64,000 nucleotides of DNA, taken from contig NZ_CP072865.1 in NCBI RefSeq assembly GCF_017948245.1, positions 248,001 through 312,000 on the forward strand. Reading direction: 5' to 3'. This document shows positions 44,462 through 54,503 of the stretch, piece by piece. The translations under genes and the position numbers were made by a program. The stretch's first letter is position 1. Every line of letters begins with the position of its first letter. The notes beneath the pieces were generated by a model. The model did not search any database. It had not been told where the DNA came from and worked only from the letters and a program-made list of their open reading frames with translations. This DNA comes from Rhizobium sp. NLR16a. Its GTDB lineage: Bacteria; Pseudomonadota; Alphaproteobacteria; Rhizobiales; Rhizobiaceae.

Positions 44462-46571
44462 GTGAAGCGTGACAGGGCAGGAGGCTTGAAGGCCGCCATA
44501 TCGGGCATATTCATTGTGCTTCTTTCCGCGGCTTCGCCCAGCTTTGCCCAGACGCAGCCGGCACAAGCGCAGGCCGCGGCCGCTCCGCCGGCCCAAGTGC
44601 GTGAGATGATGCAGCTCATGCAGACGCCCGAGGTCAAGCAATGGATGTCGGCCCAGATGGCGGCGACGTCTGCGGGCGATACAGCGGTGGAAAACCCAGA
44701 TGTCTATCCTGTCGGGTTTGCTGCAGCATGCCCGTCGTCATGTCTCGATGGTTTCCGATGCCGCGATGACGCTGCCCTTGCAGATCAACAATGCATTCTC
44801 GCTGCTTTTCGGCGAAATCGCGGCCACCGGCCGAATGCGTATGGCCGGCCAATTCCTGGCGATCTTTCTGCTGGGCGCGATCATCGAAAGCATTGCCCGC
44901 TATGCCTTCCGTCGCCGCCGTCGCCGTCTGGCTGCGATGGCAGGCATGCATCTGGCGCCGCGTGTCATCCCGGCGCTGATCTTCGCGGCGGCGACGGTGC
45001 TGACGCTGCTCAGCCTCTACTGGCCGCCGATCAGCCAGAGCATCGCCATCGTCTGCGTCGTCGCACTGATCGTCCAGCGTTTCACGATCTGCCTCGGCGG
45101 TGTGCTGGTCGATCTCATCGCACTGGCGCGGGCCGAGGAAGAGCGGCAGGGCATCCCCGCGCCGACCATGCCGGGCCGTGCCATCGCACTCTTCTGGTAT
45201 CGCCGCTCTGCAACCTTCATCATCTACTTTATCTTCGGCTGGGCGGCCATTCAGTCGATGGAGCCGCTCGGCCTTTCCCCGAGTGCCCGCCTGTTCGTGG
45301 GTTACATGCTCGGCATTGGGCTGCTGCTGATCGCGATCGAGGCGGTCTGGTCGCGGCCTCATAAGGACGAGAAGCGTGGTCACGAAATTTCCTGGGCGCT
45401 CACCGTATATTTTCTTCTGCTCTGGGGCCTCTGGGTCACCGGCTTCAACTGGCTGCTCTGGCTCGGCATCTATGTGTTGATGCTGCCGCGGGTACTCGCC
45501 GTCGCGACGATCGCGGTGAAATCGCTGCGGCAGACCGAGGCGAGTTTCCTTGCCACGCGCCGCATCGCCACCGTGTTGCTCGACCGCGGCGTTCGGGCGC
45601 TGATCATCGCAATCGCGGCAATCTGGCTTGGTCGACTGCTTGGCGTCGGGGCCGATACAATGGCCGCCGGCGACAAGATGGTCGACAAGATTGCGCGCGG
45701 GGTCATCGGCGGCATTGTCATCCTGCTTGCGGCGGATCTGCTCTGGCACGTCGTCAAAGCCTATATTGACGGCAAGCTGCTCGATTCACCTCTGGACGGT
45801 ACCGCGACGGACGAGGAGAAGGCCAAACACGCGCGGATCCAGACGCTGCTGCCGATCTTCCGCAATATCCTCGCCGTGGTCATCGCCGTCATCGCGGTTC
45901 TGATGGTGCTCTCCGGGCTCGGCATCGAGATCGGGCCCCTGATTGCCGGAGCCGGCGTTGTCGGCGTTGCCGTCGGTTTCGGCGCCCAGACGATCGTCAA
46001 GGACGTCATCAGCGGCATGTTCTACCTCTGGGACGATGCTTTCCGTGTCGGCGAATATATCGAAAGCGGCAGCCACAAGGGCGTCGTCGAAGCCTTCAGC
46101 CTGCGATCGGTGAAGCTCAGGCATCATCGCGGACCGCTGACAACAGTGCCGTTCGGTGAACTCGGCGCGGTGAAGAACTTGAATCGCGACTGGACGATCG
46201 ACAAGATCAGCCTCAACGTCAAATACGACACTGATCTCGTCAAGGCCAAGAAGGTGATCAAGCAGATCGGCCAGACACTGCTCGAGAACCCCGAATTCGG
46301 CCCGCACATCATCGAGACGCTGAAGATGAAGGGTGTCGAGCAGTTCGGCGAATTCGCGATCGAGATCCGCCTGTCAATGATGACGAAGCCCGGCGAACAG
46401 TTTGTTATCCGACGCAATGCACTGGCGATGATCCGCAACGCCTTCAAGGAAAACGGCATCGAGTTCGCCGTGCCGACGGTGCAGGTGGCGGGCGATCGCG
46501 AGGCCGATTTGGGGGCTGCCGTCGCGCCTTATGCCTCCCATATGCGAGCCAACGGCGAGCCGGCTGCATGA
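44462..46571 (+). pseudogene. MscS-family mechanosensitive channel, N-terminal frameshift
   Basis: Frame 1 starts at GTG 44462 (GGAGG 6 bases upstream) and gives VKRDRAGGLKAAISGIFIVL, a signal peptide, then REMMQLMQTPEVKQWMSAQM and VENPDV. The frame breaks at about 44699-44703 and frame 2 continues with SILSGLLQHARRHVSM to the end at 46571, giving six or more membrane helices and an MscS core (GAGVVGVAVGFGAQTIVKDV, then GTVVEAF-like beta domain with LTTVPFGELGAVKNLNRDW). One base too many or two too few separates the parts. The ATG at 44700 could also give a 623-residue protein without signal peptide, so some function may remain. Mutation or sequencing error. Confidence 0.7.
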
Positions 46572-46794
46572 ATGCCGCCACCTGAACCTCATTATCGCTG
46601 CAAGGCATTCGCAAGCTTACGAAAATGCAATGTGCCATCACGTATTCCTGCGCAAATTCGCCCCAATTGAGGATGATTGAGGCGCAGGCGGCGGGGTTGG
46701 GTAGCGTCGGCATGGCTTCATAGAGCGTATATGCCCGTCATGTTACGTCTTCGAAAAATGATTCCCGCCGAATTGGAAGCTGCGCAGGTACGAG

Positions 46795-49398
46795 ATGTCG
46801 GATCACGGCAATTTGGAAGAGATGGAAGCGACGGACGGTTTTTCTTTTCGCACGCTTTTCAGACGTTACAGGACGCCGCTTACGGCAGCCGCGACGCTCA
46901 TCGTCTTCTGTCTCGTCGGTTATGCGATCATGCAGCTCACGAACGAGGTGCGCTATGACGATGTCGTCGCAGCGCTGGCGGCGACCAGGCCGAGCGCGAT
47001 CCTGCTTGCTCTGTTCTTTACGGCGCTGAGTTTCCTCTCGCTGGTCTTCTACGATCTCAATGCGATCGAATATATCGGCAAGAAGCTTCCCTTTCCGCAT
47101 GTGGCGCTGACGGCATTCAGCGCCTACGCGGTCGGCAACACCGCCGGCTTCGGTGCGCTGTCGGGCGGCGCAATCCGCTACCGCGCCTATACGCGTCTGG
47201 GGCTCTCACCCGAGGACATTGGCCGGATCATCGCCTTCGTCACGCTCTCCTTCGGCCTCGGGCTCGCGGCCGTCGCATCGATCGCCCTCATCATCATCGC
47301 CAGCGAGATCGGTCCGCTGATCGGTGTCAGTCCGTTCCTGCTCCGGCTGGTTGCCGGCTCGATCATCGCCATTCTCGGGGCTGTAATGATTATCGGCCGC
47401 GAGGGTCGTGTGCTCGATTTCGGCGCCGTGGCGATCCGCCTGCCGGACTCGCGCACCTGGTCGCGCCAATTCCTCGTTACCGCCTTTGATATTGCCGCCT
47501 CCGCGTCGGTGCTCTACGTGCTCTTGCCGCAGACGGCTATCGGCTGGCCGGTCTTCCTCGCCGTCTATGCGATCGCCGTCGGTCTCGGGGTGCTCAGCCA
47601 CGTTCCGGCCGGGCTCGGCGTCTTCGAGACCGTGATCATCGCTTCGCTCGGCAGCGCGGTGAATATCGACGCGGTGCTGGGATCGCTGGTGCTTTACCGG
47701 CTGATCTACCATGTATTGCCGCTGTTGATCGCCGTGCTCGCGGTCTCGGCGGCGGAGTTGCGCCGTTTTGTCGACCACCCGGCCGCCTCCAGTGTCCGCC
47801 GTATCGGCGGACGGCTGATGCCGCAGCTGCTGTCGACCCTGGCGCTGCTGCTCGGCGTGATGCTGGTGTTTTCGAGCGTCACGCCGACGCCGGACCAGAA
47901 TCTGGAATTCCTCTCCAACTATCTGCCGCTGCCGCTGGTCGAAGGCGCGCACTTCCTCTCCAGCCTGCTCGGGCTTGCGCTGGTGGTCGCGGCGCGCGGC
48001 CTCGGTCAGAGGCTCGACGGCGCGTGGTGGGTGGCCGTATTCTCGGCCGTTGCCGCATTGACCCTGTCGCTTCTGAAGGCGATCGCCCTTGTCGAAGCTG
48101 CCTTTCTCGCGTTTCTCATCTTCGGGCTCTTCGTCAGCCGGCGGCTCTTCACCCGGCATGCGTCGCTGCTCAACCAGGCGATGACGGCGTCCTGGCTGAT
48201 GGCGATCGCGGTCATCGTCGTCGGCGCCATCGTCATCCTGCTCTTCGTCTATCGCGATGTCGAATACAGCAACGAACTCTGGTGGCAGTTCGAATTCACC
48301 GCCGAGGCGCCGCGGGGACTGCGCGCCCTGCTCGGCATCACCATCATCTCCTCGGCGATCGCCATTTTCAGCCTGCTCCGACCGGCGACTTTCCAGCCGG
48401 AGCCGGCGACGGAGGAGGCGCTGACGCGTGCCATCGAGATCGTCAGGAAGCAGGGCAATGCCGATGCCAATCTGGTGCGCATGGGCGACAAGAGCATCAT
48501 GTTTTCGGAAAAAGGTGACGCCTTCATCATGTACGGCCGGCAGGGCCGTTCATGGATCGCGCTGTTCGACCCGGTTGGCGATCATCGTGCCGTGCAGGAA
48601 CTCGTCTGGCGCTTCGTCGAAGCGGCGCGGGCCGCCGGCTGCCGCGCCGTCTTCTACCAGATCTCGCCGGCGTTGCTTTCCCATTGCGCCGATGCCGGCC
48701 TCCGCGCCTTCAAGCTCGGCGAACTGGCGGTGGCCGACCTCCGGACCTTCGAAATGAAAGGCGGCAAATGGGCGAACCTTCGCCAGACGGCGAGCCGAGC
48801 CCAGCGCGACGGGCTGGAATTCGCGGTGGTCGAACCCGAGGACGTGAGCGGGATTATCGATGATCTCGCCGCCGTTTCCAAGGCCTGGCTGGAACATCAC
48901 AATGCCAAGGAAAAGGGCTTCTCCCTCGGTTCCTTCGATCCCGATTACGTTTCCTCGCAACCGGTCGGCATCCTCAAGAAGGATGGCAAGATCGTCGCCT
49001 TCGCCAATATCCTCGTCACCGAATCCCGCGAGGAGAGCACGATCGATCTCATGCGCTTCTCGCCGGACGCGCCGAAGGGCTCAATGGACTTTCTCTTCGT
49101 GCAGATCATGGAATATCTGCGTAACCAAGGTTTCACGCACTTCAATCTCGGCATGGCGCCTCTCTCCGGCATGTCGAAACGCGAAGCGGCGCCCGTCTGG
49201 GACCGTATCGGCAGCACCGTCTTCGAACACGGCGAACGCTTCTATAACTTCAAAGGCCTTCGGGCATTCAAATCCAAGTTTCATCCGCACTGGCAACCGC
49301 GCTATCTTGCGGTTTCCGGAGGAGGCAATCCGATGATCGCGTTGATGGACGCGACATTTCTGATCGGGGGCGGATTGAAAGGGGTAGTGAGAAAATGA
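46795..49398 (+). CDS. lpiA: Lysyl-phosphatidylglycerol synthase (LpiA/MprF)
   Basis: 867 residues. The N-terminal half has about 14 membrane helices (flippase-type domain, with NTAGFGALSGGAIRYRAYTR and LGVLSHVPAGLGVFE). The C-terminal DUF2156 catalytic domain (from about 560) has MGDKSIMFSEKGDAFIMYGR, then FNLGMAPLSGMSKREAAPVW. It transfers lysine from Lys-tRNA to phosphatidylglycerol, reducing the negative charge of the membrane. In Rhizobium tropici lpiA is acid-induced and forms an operon with atvA/acvB; here the next gene is that partner, overlapping by ATGA. Confidence 0.92.
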   Translation: MSDHGNLEEMEATDGFSFRTLFRRYRTPLTAAATLIVFCLVGYAIMQLTNEVRYDDVVAALAATRPSAILLALFFTALSFLSLVFYDLNAIEYIGKKLPFPHVALTAFSAYAVGNTAGFGALSGGAIRYRAYTRLGLSPEDIGRIIAFVTLSFGLGLAAVASIALIIIASEIGPLIGVSPFLLRLVAGSIIAILGAVMIIGREGRVLDFGAVAIRLPDSRTWSRQFLVTAFDIAASASVLYVLLPQTAIGWPVFLAVYAIAVGLGVLSHVPAGLGVFETVIIASLGSAVNIDAVLGSLVLYRLIYHVLPLLIAVLAVSAAELRRFVDHPAASSVRRIGGRLMPQLLSTLALLLGVMLVFSSVTPTPDQNLEFLSNYLPLPLVEGAHFLSSLLGLALVVAARGLGQRLDGAWWVAVFSAVAALTLSLLKAIALVEAAFLAFLIFGLFVSRRLFTRHASLLNQAMTASWLMAIAVIVVGAIVILLFVYRDVEYSNELWWQFEFTAEAPRGLRALLGITIISSAIAIFSLLRPATFQPEPATEEALTRAIEIVRKQGNADANLVRMGDKSIMFSEKGDAFIMYGRQGRSWIALFDPVGDHRAVQELVWRFVEAARAAGCRAVFYQISPALLSHCADAGLRAFKLGELAVADLRTFEMKGGKWANLRQTASRAQRDGLEFAVVEPEDVSGIIDDLAAVSKAWLEHHNAKEKGFSLGSFDPDYVSSQPVGILKKDGKIVAFANILVTESREESTIDLMRFSPDAPKGSMDFLFVQIMEYLRNQGFTHFNLGMAPLSGMSKREAAPVWDRIGSTVFEHGERFYNFKGLRAFKSKFHPHWQPRYLAVSGGGNPMIALMDATFLIGGGLKGVVRK

Positions 49399-50777
49399 TC
49401 AGGACAATCCTTCTTGCCACGGCATGCGTCTGCATGCTCGCGGCCGCACCGGCTAATGCCGCCGAGGAAACCACGCAAAGATTCGAAAGCGGCCTCATCC
49501 CATCGCCGCACATCTTCCTGCCGGAAGGGGAGGTGAAGGGCACCGTGATGCTGATCTCGGATGCCGCCGGCTGGGGCGATTATGAGAAGGCCGAGGCGGA
49601 CAGGCTGGTCGCCGAAGGCGCTGTCGTCATCGGCGTCGACTTTCCCTCTTATATCCAGGCGCTCAGCCGCTACGACGTCAGCCTCAACGACGGCTGCATC
49701 TACATGGTCTCGGATATTGAATCGCTGAGCCAGCAGGTGCAGCGCGCGACCGGCAACAATGCCTATCATTTGCCGATCGTCGCCGGCATCGGCGAGGGCG
49801 GGGCCCTGGCGCTGGCGATCGCCGCTCAGACGCCGGATGCGACGATCGGTCAGACGCTTGCTGTCGATCCGCTGGCCGGTATTCCGCTGACCAAGGAGCT
49901 TTGCACGCCGGCTTCCAAGAAGGTGATCGGCCAACGCACGGTGTATGGTCTCAGCGACGGCGCCCTGCCGGATCCGATCATATCAGTCTTCACGCCTAAG
50001 GCTGACAAGGACGGCCGGGCGCATGTCGAGGCGCTGCAGAAAGCCCATTCCGAGATCGAGATCCGCGATTCCACAGACGATGCACAGACGGTATTCGGCG
50101 ATACGCTCGACGACCTCGTCACCGCTTCCGGCGCCTTCGGCAATCCGCTTGGCCTGCCGCTGGCGGTGCTCGAGGCAACGCCTGCCTTCGATACGATGGC
50201 GGTGATCTATTCCGGTGACGGCGGTTGGCGCGACATCGACAAGGAGGTCGGCGGCACGCTGCAGAAGGAAGGCATTCCCGTCGTAGGCGTTGATTCACTT
50301 CATTATTTCTGGTCGGAGCGCAAGCCGGAGGAGACGGCCAGCGATCTTTCAAAGATCATCGATTTCTATCGTAAGCAGTGGAAGGTGAAGCATGTTCTGC
50401 TCGTCGGCTACTCTTTCGGCGCGGATGTCGTACCCGCAACCTATCAGTTGCTCAAACCGGCCGAGAAGTCCTCGGTGGTGCAGTTGTCGCTGCTGTCGCT
50501 CTCGCACCAAGTGGACTACGTCATCTCCGTTCTTGGTTGGCTCGGTCAGAAGACGGAAGGGGCGGGGGGCGATCCCGTCGCCGATCTGAAGAACGTCGAT
50601 CCGAAGCTCGTGCAGTGCGTCTATGGCAAGGACGATGACGACGATGTCGCCTGTCCGGCGTTGAAGGATAGTGGTGCTGAAGTCGTTGAACTGCCCGGCG
50701 ACCATCACTTCGACGAAAATTACGACCTTCTCACCAAGACGATCATCGACGCGCTGAAGAGACGTCTGCAGGATTAA
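49395..50777 (+). CDS. acvB: AcvB/VirJ-type lysyl-phosphatidylglycerol hydrolase
   Basis: 460 residues with signal peptide MIRTILLATACVCMLAAAPA, so periplasmic. There are two alpha/beta-hydrolase-like halves. The C-terminal (VirJ) half has the nucleophile serine in LLVGYSFGADVVP and the catalytic histidine near LPGDHHFDENY. The N-terminal half has GIGEGGALA at the equivalent turn, with Gly instead of Ser, so it looks inactive. In Agrobacterium AcvB degrades lysyl-PG; in R. tropici AtvA is needed for acid tolerance. The start overlaps the lpiA stop (ATGA), giving a synthesis-degradation pair. Confidence 0.9.
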   Translation: MIRTILLATACVCMLAAAPANAAEETTQRFESGLIPSPHIFLPEGEVKGTVMLISDAAGWGDYEKAEADRLVAEGAVVIGVDFPSYIQALSRYDVSLNDGCIYMVSDIESLSQQVQRATGNNAYHLPIVAGIGEGGALALAIAAQTPDATIGQTLAVDPLAGIPLTKELCTPASKKVIGQRTVYGLSDGALPDPIISVFTPKADKDGRAHVEALQKAHSEIEIRDSTDDAQTVFGDTLDDLVTASGAFGNPLGLPLAVLEATPAFDTMAVIYSGDGGWRDIDKEVGGTLQKEGIPVVGVDSLHYFWSERKPEETASDLSKIIDFYRKQWKVKHVLLVGYSFGADVVPATYQLLKPAEKSSVVQLSLLSLSHQVDYVISVLGWLGQKTEGAGGDPVADLKNVDPKLVQCVYGKDDDDDVACPALKDSGAEVVELPGDHHFDENYDLLTKTIIDALKRRLQD

Positions 50778-50816
50778 GCGCTGCTGCCTTGCGGTATGCT
50801 TTGACAGTTCGATTGG

Positions 50817-50855
50817 CGCATAACCCCAAAATCGATTTCGATTTCGGGTTATGCG
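50817..50855. repeat. Palindromic intergenic element between convergent genes
   Basis: CGCATAACCC (50817-50826) pairs exactly with GGGTTATGCG (50846-50855). Inside, AAATCGA (50829-50835) pairs with TCGATTT (50838-50844). Together they make a nearly perfect 39-base palindrome. It touches the DinB stop and lies 39 bases after the acvB stop, so it can serve as a two-way terminator. From memory this AAATCGATTTCGATTT core is a frequent rhizobial dispersed repeat. Confidence 0.65.
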
Positions 50856-50856
50856 T

Positions 50857-51420
50857 TTAATGCATCAGCTTTTCTTCGCGCCAGCCGAGTTCGGCGAGTT
50901 CCTTGCCGCGAAACCGCGCGTCGTCGGCGACGATGAATTCGTCGAGCTGCGGCGGGGCAATGCTGGTGCCGGCAAGCATCGCATGGACCTGGCCGCGATG
51001 ATGGGTCTGATGCTGGAAAAGATGGGCGAGCACGTCGTCCATCCGCTCCTGCTGAATACGATTGCCGCGATGGAGATTTACGATCGAGATCAGCCTTTCC
51101 GGCGTCAGGGCTTCGCAAAGGTCGATCAGGCGCTGATCGACCTTTGCCTGTGCTTGCATCAGTGACTCGACGTCATCGAAGGGTTCGTCCACCTCGAAGG
51201 CCTGGAAGCCGAGCGTGCCGCCTTCCATGCCGTCGACATAGAACCAGTCGACCGTGATGATATGATTCAGCGTCTCCTTGATCGACGGAAAGAAGCTCGT
51301 GCGCGGCGCTTCGAATTCGCCGGGCTTCAATGCCGCGCAGGCGTGAAGCAGCCGGTGATTGGCAAGGGCGTTGTTATAGGCAAGCTTGCGAAAGGCCCTG
51401 GCGGGATCGAAGGTCGACAT
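50857..51420 (-). CDS. DinB-family protein
   Basis: 187 residues, four-helix bundle: LAYNNALANHRLLHACAALK at the start, then TLNHIITVDWFYVDGMEGG, and LAHLFQHQTHHRGQVHAMLA. Three histidines (HI in TLNHI, and HQTHH) form the DinB-type metal triad. Family members include metal-dependent thiol transferases and damage-inducible proteins of unknown role. A metal-dependent enzyme is likely; the substrate is unknown. Confidence 0.87.
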   Translation of the reverse strand: MSTFDPARAFRKLAYNNALANHRLLHACAALKPGEFEAPRTSFFPSIKETLNHIITVDWFYVDGMEGGTLGFQAFEVDEPFDDVESLMQAQAKVDQRLIDLCEALTPERLISIVNLHRGNRIQQERMDDVLAHLFQHQTHHRGQVHAMLAGTSIAPPQLDEFIVADDARFRGKELAELGWREEKLMH

Positions 51421-51453
51421 CGGCGGCTTTCCTCTTCCAGCATTCCGGTGTTT

Positions 51454-51842
51454 TCAGTCATCGAGATTACCGTCGCGCCAGGCGAGATGACATTGTAGCC
51501 CGGGCAGGTTCTCGATTTCATCAGCGATGAAATAGGGCGGGATGTCGAGCGCGGTCAGGGCCGCGCGCGTTGTCGGCACCCATTTGAATTCGAGATGGTT
51601 GTCGCCATCTTCGACGCGGTGGATAATTTCATATGGCTGAAAGGGGAAATTCCGGCGGAATTTCCAATCAGCGTTTCCTCCGACGTCCCGCCGATTTCCG
51701 CCCGACCGCCAGGAAAGATCCAGAAGGGCTCGTGCACGGCGCGATGAACAAGCACATGCCCATCGCGAAAGCCGAGGCCGGCAATGCGATAGTTGAAACG
51801 CGCAGCGCCCTGAGTCAGGCGGATAGGAGTGCGCTTGCTCAT
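51454..51842 (-). pseudogene. Nudix hydrolase, internally deleted
   Basis: From ATG 51842 the first part reads MSKRTPIRLTQGAARFNYRI, then HEPFWIFPGGRAEIGGTSEE up to TLI, exactly as a Nudix protein. The next frame resumes with NFPFQPYEIIHRVEDGDNHL and KWVPTTRAALTALDIPPYFI, a normal C-terminus ending LAWRDGNLDD. The REUxEExGU half of the Nudix box and the following strand are missing, and the frame changes. The scar is marked by a perfect inverted repeat GGAAATTCC-GGC-GGAATTTCC (51645-51665). The product cannot bind the catalytic metal. Confidence 0.85.
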
Positions 51843-51849
51843 GTCGTGC

Positions 51850-52752
51850 TTATCCGAGATCGATCACGACGATTTCCGGCGGGACGCCGAAGCGCACCGG
51901 TGCAATGGAGCAGCCGAGCCCGCCGGAGACGATGATGTTACGCCCCTCCTCGACGATATGGCCATAGGCGTAGCGATTGCCGTAACGCGAGGGGACGATC
52001 GGCGATCGGCCGAGGAAGCGGATCTGTCCGCCATGGGTGTGGCCCGACAGCGTCAGCGAGACACGCTCGGGCACGCGCGGAAAGATATCGGGCTCATGGG
52101 CGAGCAGGATAACCGGTGCATCGTCGCTAATCTGTGCCATCGTTCCATCGAGGTCGTCGAGGCCGAGCATGTGCGTGCGGTCCCACTTCCTGCCGGGCAG
52201 CAGCGCCAGCTGATCTTCGAGGCCTGCGAGCCAGAAGCCGCGGCCGTCCTTTTCGAGCCGAACGGCGCGGTTGCCATAGACCGGGATTCCGACATCGGCG
52301 AGCGCCCGATGGCCGAAGGTTTCCATTCCGCCGTTCTTCTGGGCCGTCCTGTCCTCCCACCAGTCGTGGTTGCCCATGATCGCATGGACGCCGAGCGGGG
52401 CCTGCAGGGTGGCGAGCGCCTTCGACCATTGGCTCGAATGCACATATTGCGTCACCATGTTCATGCCGGAGGCATAGTCGCCGAGCAGAACGGTCACGTC
52501 GGCTTCGAGTTCATTGGCCCGGCGGCAGATCGCGGCAATGCGGCTTGCCGACATCCAGGGTTCGCAGGCATGGATATCGGCGAGCGCGACGACGCGGAGC
52601 TTCAGTCCCGGTGTCCATCCCGGCGGCGTCAGCCGGTAACGGGCGATGCCGAACCGCGCCAGCGGTTCATAGGCAAAGGCATAACCGCCGAGCGCCATGA
52701 CGCCTGCGAAACCGCCGCCAAGAACCTTGAAAAATCCGCGGCGGGTGATCAC
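51850..52752 (-). CDS. Tat-exported metallophosphoesterase (YkuE/LpxH-like)
   Basis: 300 residues. ITRRGFFKVLGGGFAGVMAL is a twin-arginine signal. The calcineurin-like core has VALADIHACEPWM (D-x-H), VTVLLGDYASG (G-D), IMGNHDWW (GNHD) and LLAHEPD, SGHTHGGQIRF (G-H-x-H). The predicted location is outside the cytoplasm. Related proteins hydrolyse phosphoesters such as UDP-diacylglucosamine, but this one may act on other substrates. The GTG start at 52752 directly follows the ruvB stop without a gap, so it is translationally coupled to the ruv operon. Confidence 0.87.
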   Translation of the reverse strand: MITRRGFFKVLGGGFAGVMALGGYAFAYEPLARFGIARYRLTPPGWTPGLKLRVVALADIHACEPWMSASRIAAICRRANELEADVTVLLGDYASGMNMVTQYVHSSQWSKALATLQAPLGVHAIMGNHDWWEDRTAQKNGGMETFGHRALADVGIPVYGNRAVRLEKDGRGFWLAGLEDQLALLPGRKWDRTHMLGLDDLDGTMAQISDDAPVILLAHEPDIFPRVPERVSLTLSGHTHGGQIRFLGRSPIVPSRYGNRYAYGHIVEEGRNIIVSGGLGCSIAPVRFGVPPEIVVIDLG

Positions 52753-53793
52753 TCAGTCGTCCTCCTGGAACAGCCGGAACTGCGCAGCCTCCATTTCCTT
52801 GGGCGGTTGCATTCCCAGATGTTTCCACGCGATTGCGGTGAGAACACGGCCGCGCGGCGTGCGCTGAATGAAACCCTGCTGGATCATATAGGGCTCGATG
52901 ATATCCTCGATCGCGTCGCGCGGCTCGGAAAGGCCGGCGGCGATGGTTTCGATGCCGACCGGGCCGCCGCCGAAATTGACGGCGATCATGTTGAGGTAGC
53001 GTTTGTCGAGTTGATCGAAGCCGACATTGTCGACCAGCAGGCGGGTCAGCGCTTCGTCGGCGATCTCGCGGGTGACGGCCTCGGCCCGTGCCACCTCGGC
53101 GAAATCACGCACGCGCCGCAGCAGCCGGCCGGCGATGCGCGGCGTGCCGCGGGCGCGCCTGGCGATCTCGCGGGCGCCCTCTTCGGTCATCGGCAGGTTC
53201 ATCAGCCGTGCGCCGCGGCGCACGATCAGTTCCAGTTCCTCGACGGTATAGAAGCTGAGCCGCACCGGGATGCCGAAACGATCGCGCAGCGGCGTCGTCA
53301 GCAGGCCGAGGCGGGTGGTGGCGGCGACAAGCGTGAATTTCGAGAGGTCGATCTTCACCGAGCGCGCGGCAGGGCCTTCCCCGATGATGAGGTCGAGCTG
53401 GTAATCCTCCATGGCGGGATAGAGGATTTCCTCGACGGCCGGATTGAGGCGGTGGATCTCATCGATGAAGAGCACGTCGCGCTCCTCGAGATTGGTGAGG
53501 AGCGCGGCGAGATCGCCGGCCTTGGCGATGACAGGGCCTGAGGTTGAGCGGAAGTTGACGCCGAGCTCCTTCGCCATGATCTGCGCCAGCGTCGTCTTGC
53601 CGAGGCCGGGAGGCCCGACGAAGAGCACGTGATCCAGCGCCTCGCCGCGGTTCTTCGCCGCCTCGATGAAGATCTTGAGATTGGCGCGCGCCTCCGCCTG
53701 GCCGGTGAATTCGTCCAGCGATTGCGGGCGCAGCGTCACATCAAGATCTTCGCCCCGCTTTTCCGGCGATATCAGGCGGGCGGGCTCACTCAT
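52753..53793 (-). CDS. ruvB: Holliday junction helicase RuvB
   Basis: 346 residues. [20 protein letters not shown] opens the AAA+ domain. Walker A is [15 protein letters not shown], Walker [11 protein letters not shown]. Sensor-type [10 protein letters not shown] and arginine-finger regions and the C-terminal winged helix ([12 protein letters not shown]) are present. It drives branch migration with RuvA. The order in the window is ruvC-vapBC-ruvA-ruvB. An 83-base gap separates it from ruvA. Confidence 0.96.
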   Translation of the reverse strand: MSEPARLISPEKRGEDLDVTLRPQSLDEFTGQAEARANLKIFIEAAKNRGEALDHVLFVGPPGLGKTTLAQIMAKELGVNFRSTSGPVIAKAGDLAALLTNLEERDVLFIDEIHRLNPAVEEILYPAMEDYQLDLIIGEGPAARSVKIDLSKFTLVAATTRLGLLTTPLRDRFGIPVRLSFYTVEELELIVRRGARLMNLPMTEEGAREIARRARGTPRIAGRLLRRVRDFAEVARAEAVTREIADEALTRLLVDNVGFDQLDKRYLNMIAVNFGGGPVGIETIAAGLSEPRDAIEDIIEPYMIQQGFIQRTPRGRVLTAIAWKHLGMQPPKEMEAAQFRLFQEDD

Positions 53794-53875
53794 GCTCTCA
53801 TTCCGTTTTGAAACCTGTTACAGCAATACACCAAACGTCGGGTGCCTCGACACCCATTCATTGGTTTTCCGGTTT

Positions 53876-54490
53876 TCACCGTGCCAGCTCTTTCAATCCG
53901 AGCCTTATCAGCTTGGCGCTATCGGCGCCGTCGCCGGCCGTCTTCATCGCCGCGGCAACGGCATTTGCCGCCTGGTCTCTGCTGTAGCCGAGATTGGTCA
54001 GCGCGGACACTGCATCGGCAACCGGTGCGGCGGCGACGCCTTCGCCGAGTTCCTGCTTGAGGCCGATGTTGATTGCCTCGCCGGCATGGGCCGGTGCGCG
54101 GTTCTTGAGTTCGGTCACGAGGCGCATCGCCACTTTCGGGCCGACGCCCGGTGCGCGCGAGACGGCGGCGCGGTCCTGCAGGGCGATCGCATTGGCAAGC
54201 TCGCCCGGCGTCAGCGTCGAGAGCACGGCGAGCGCCACCTTGGCGCCGACGCCCTGGACGCTCTGCAGCAGGTTGAACCATTCCCGCTCCAATGCGGTCA
54301 TGAAGCCGAAGAGTTTCAGTTGATCCTCGCGCACATAGGTTTCGATGAAGAGCACGCAGGCTTCGCCCGCCGATCCGAGCTTTGACAAAGTGCGGGCCGA
54401 GCAATAAGCGACGTAACAGACGCCGTGCACATCAACGAGCACATAATCTTCGCCGATCTCGTCTATGGTGCCTTTCAGCTTGCCGATCAT
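53876..54490 (-). CDS. ruvA: Holliday junction-binding protein RuvA
   Basis: 204 residues. The N-terminal OB-fold [20 protein letters not shown] fits the family start and sets ATG 54490. The helix-hairpin-helix pair is at about 70-125 ([20 protein letters not shown], then [20 protein letters not shown]). Domain III (about 155-204) binds RuvB. The stop of the toxin gene lies 13 bases upstream of ATG 54490, so toxin and ruvA are probably on one message. Confidence 0.95.
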   Translation of the reverse strand: MIGKLKGTIDEIGEDYVLVDVHGVCYVAYCSARTLSKLGSAGEACVLFIETYVREDQLKLFGFMTALEREWFNLLQSVQGVGAKVALAVLSTLTPGELANAIALQDRAAVSRAPGVGPKVAMRLVTELKNRAPAHAGEAINIGLKQELGEGVAAAPVADAVSALTNLGYSRDQAANAVAAAMKTAGDGADSAKLIRLGLKELAR

Positions 54491-54503
54491 GAGTCGCGGT
54501 CTT

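Noticed and set aside
44634..45749. Minus-strand ORF (371 codons) inside the MscS-family gene
   Set aside because: Shadow of helical hydrophobic sequence; the plus-strand frame carries the MscS core.
47206..48159. Minus-strand ORF (317 codons) inside lpiA
   Set aside because: Antisense shadow of the membrane half of LpiA; no ribosome site and highly charged low-information sequence.
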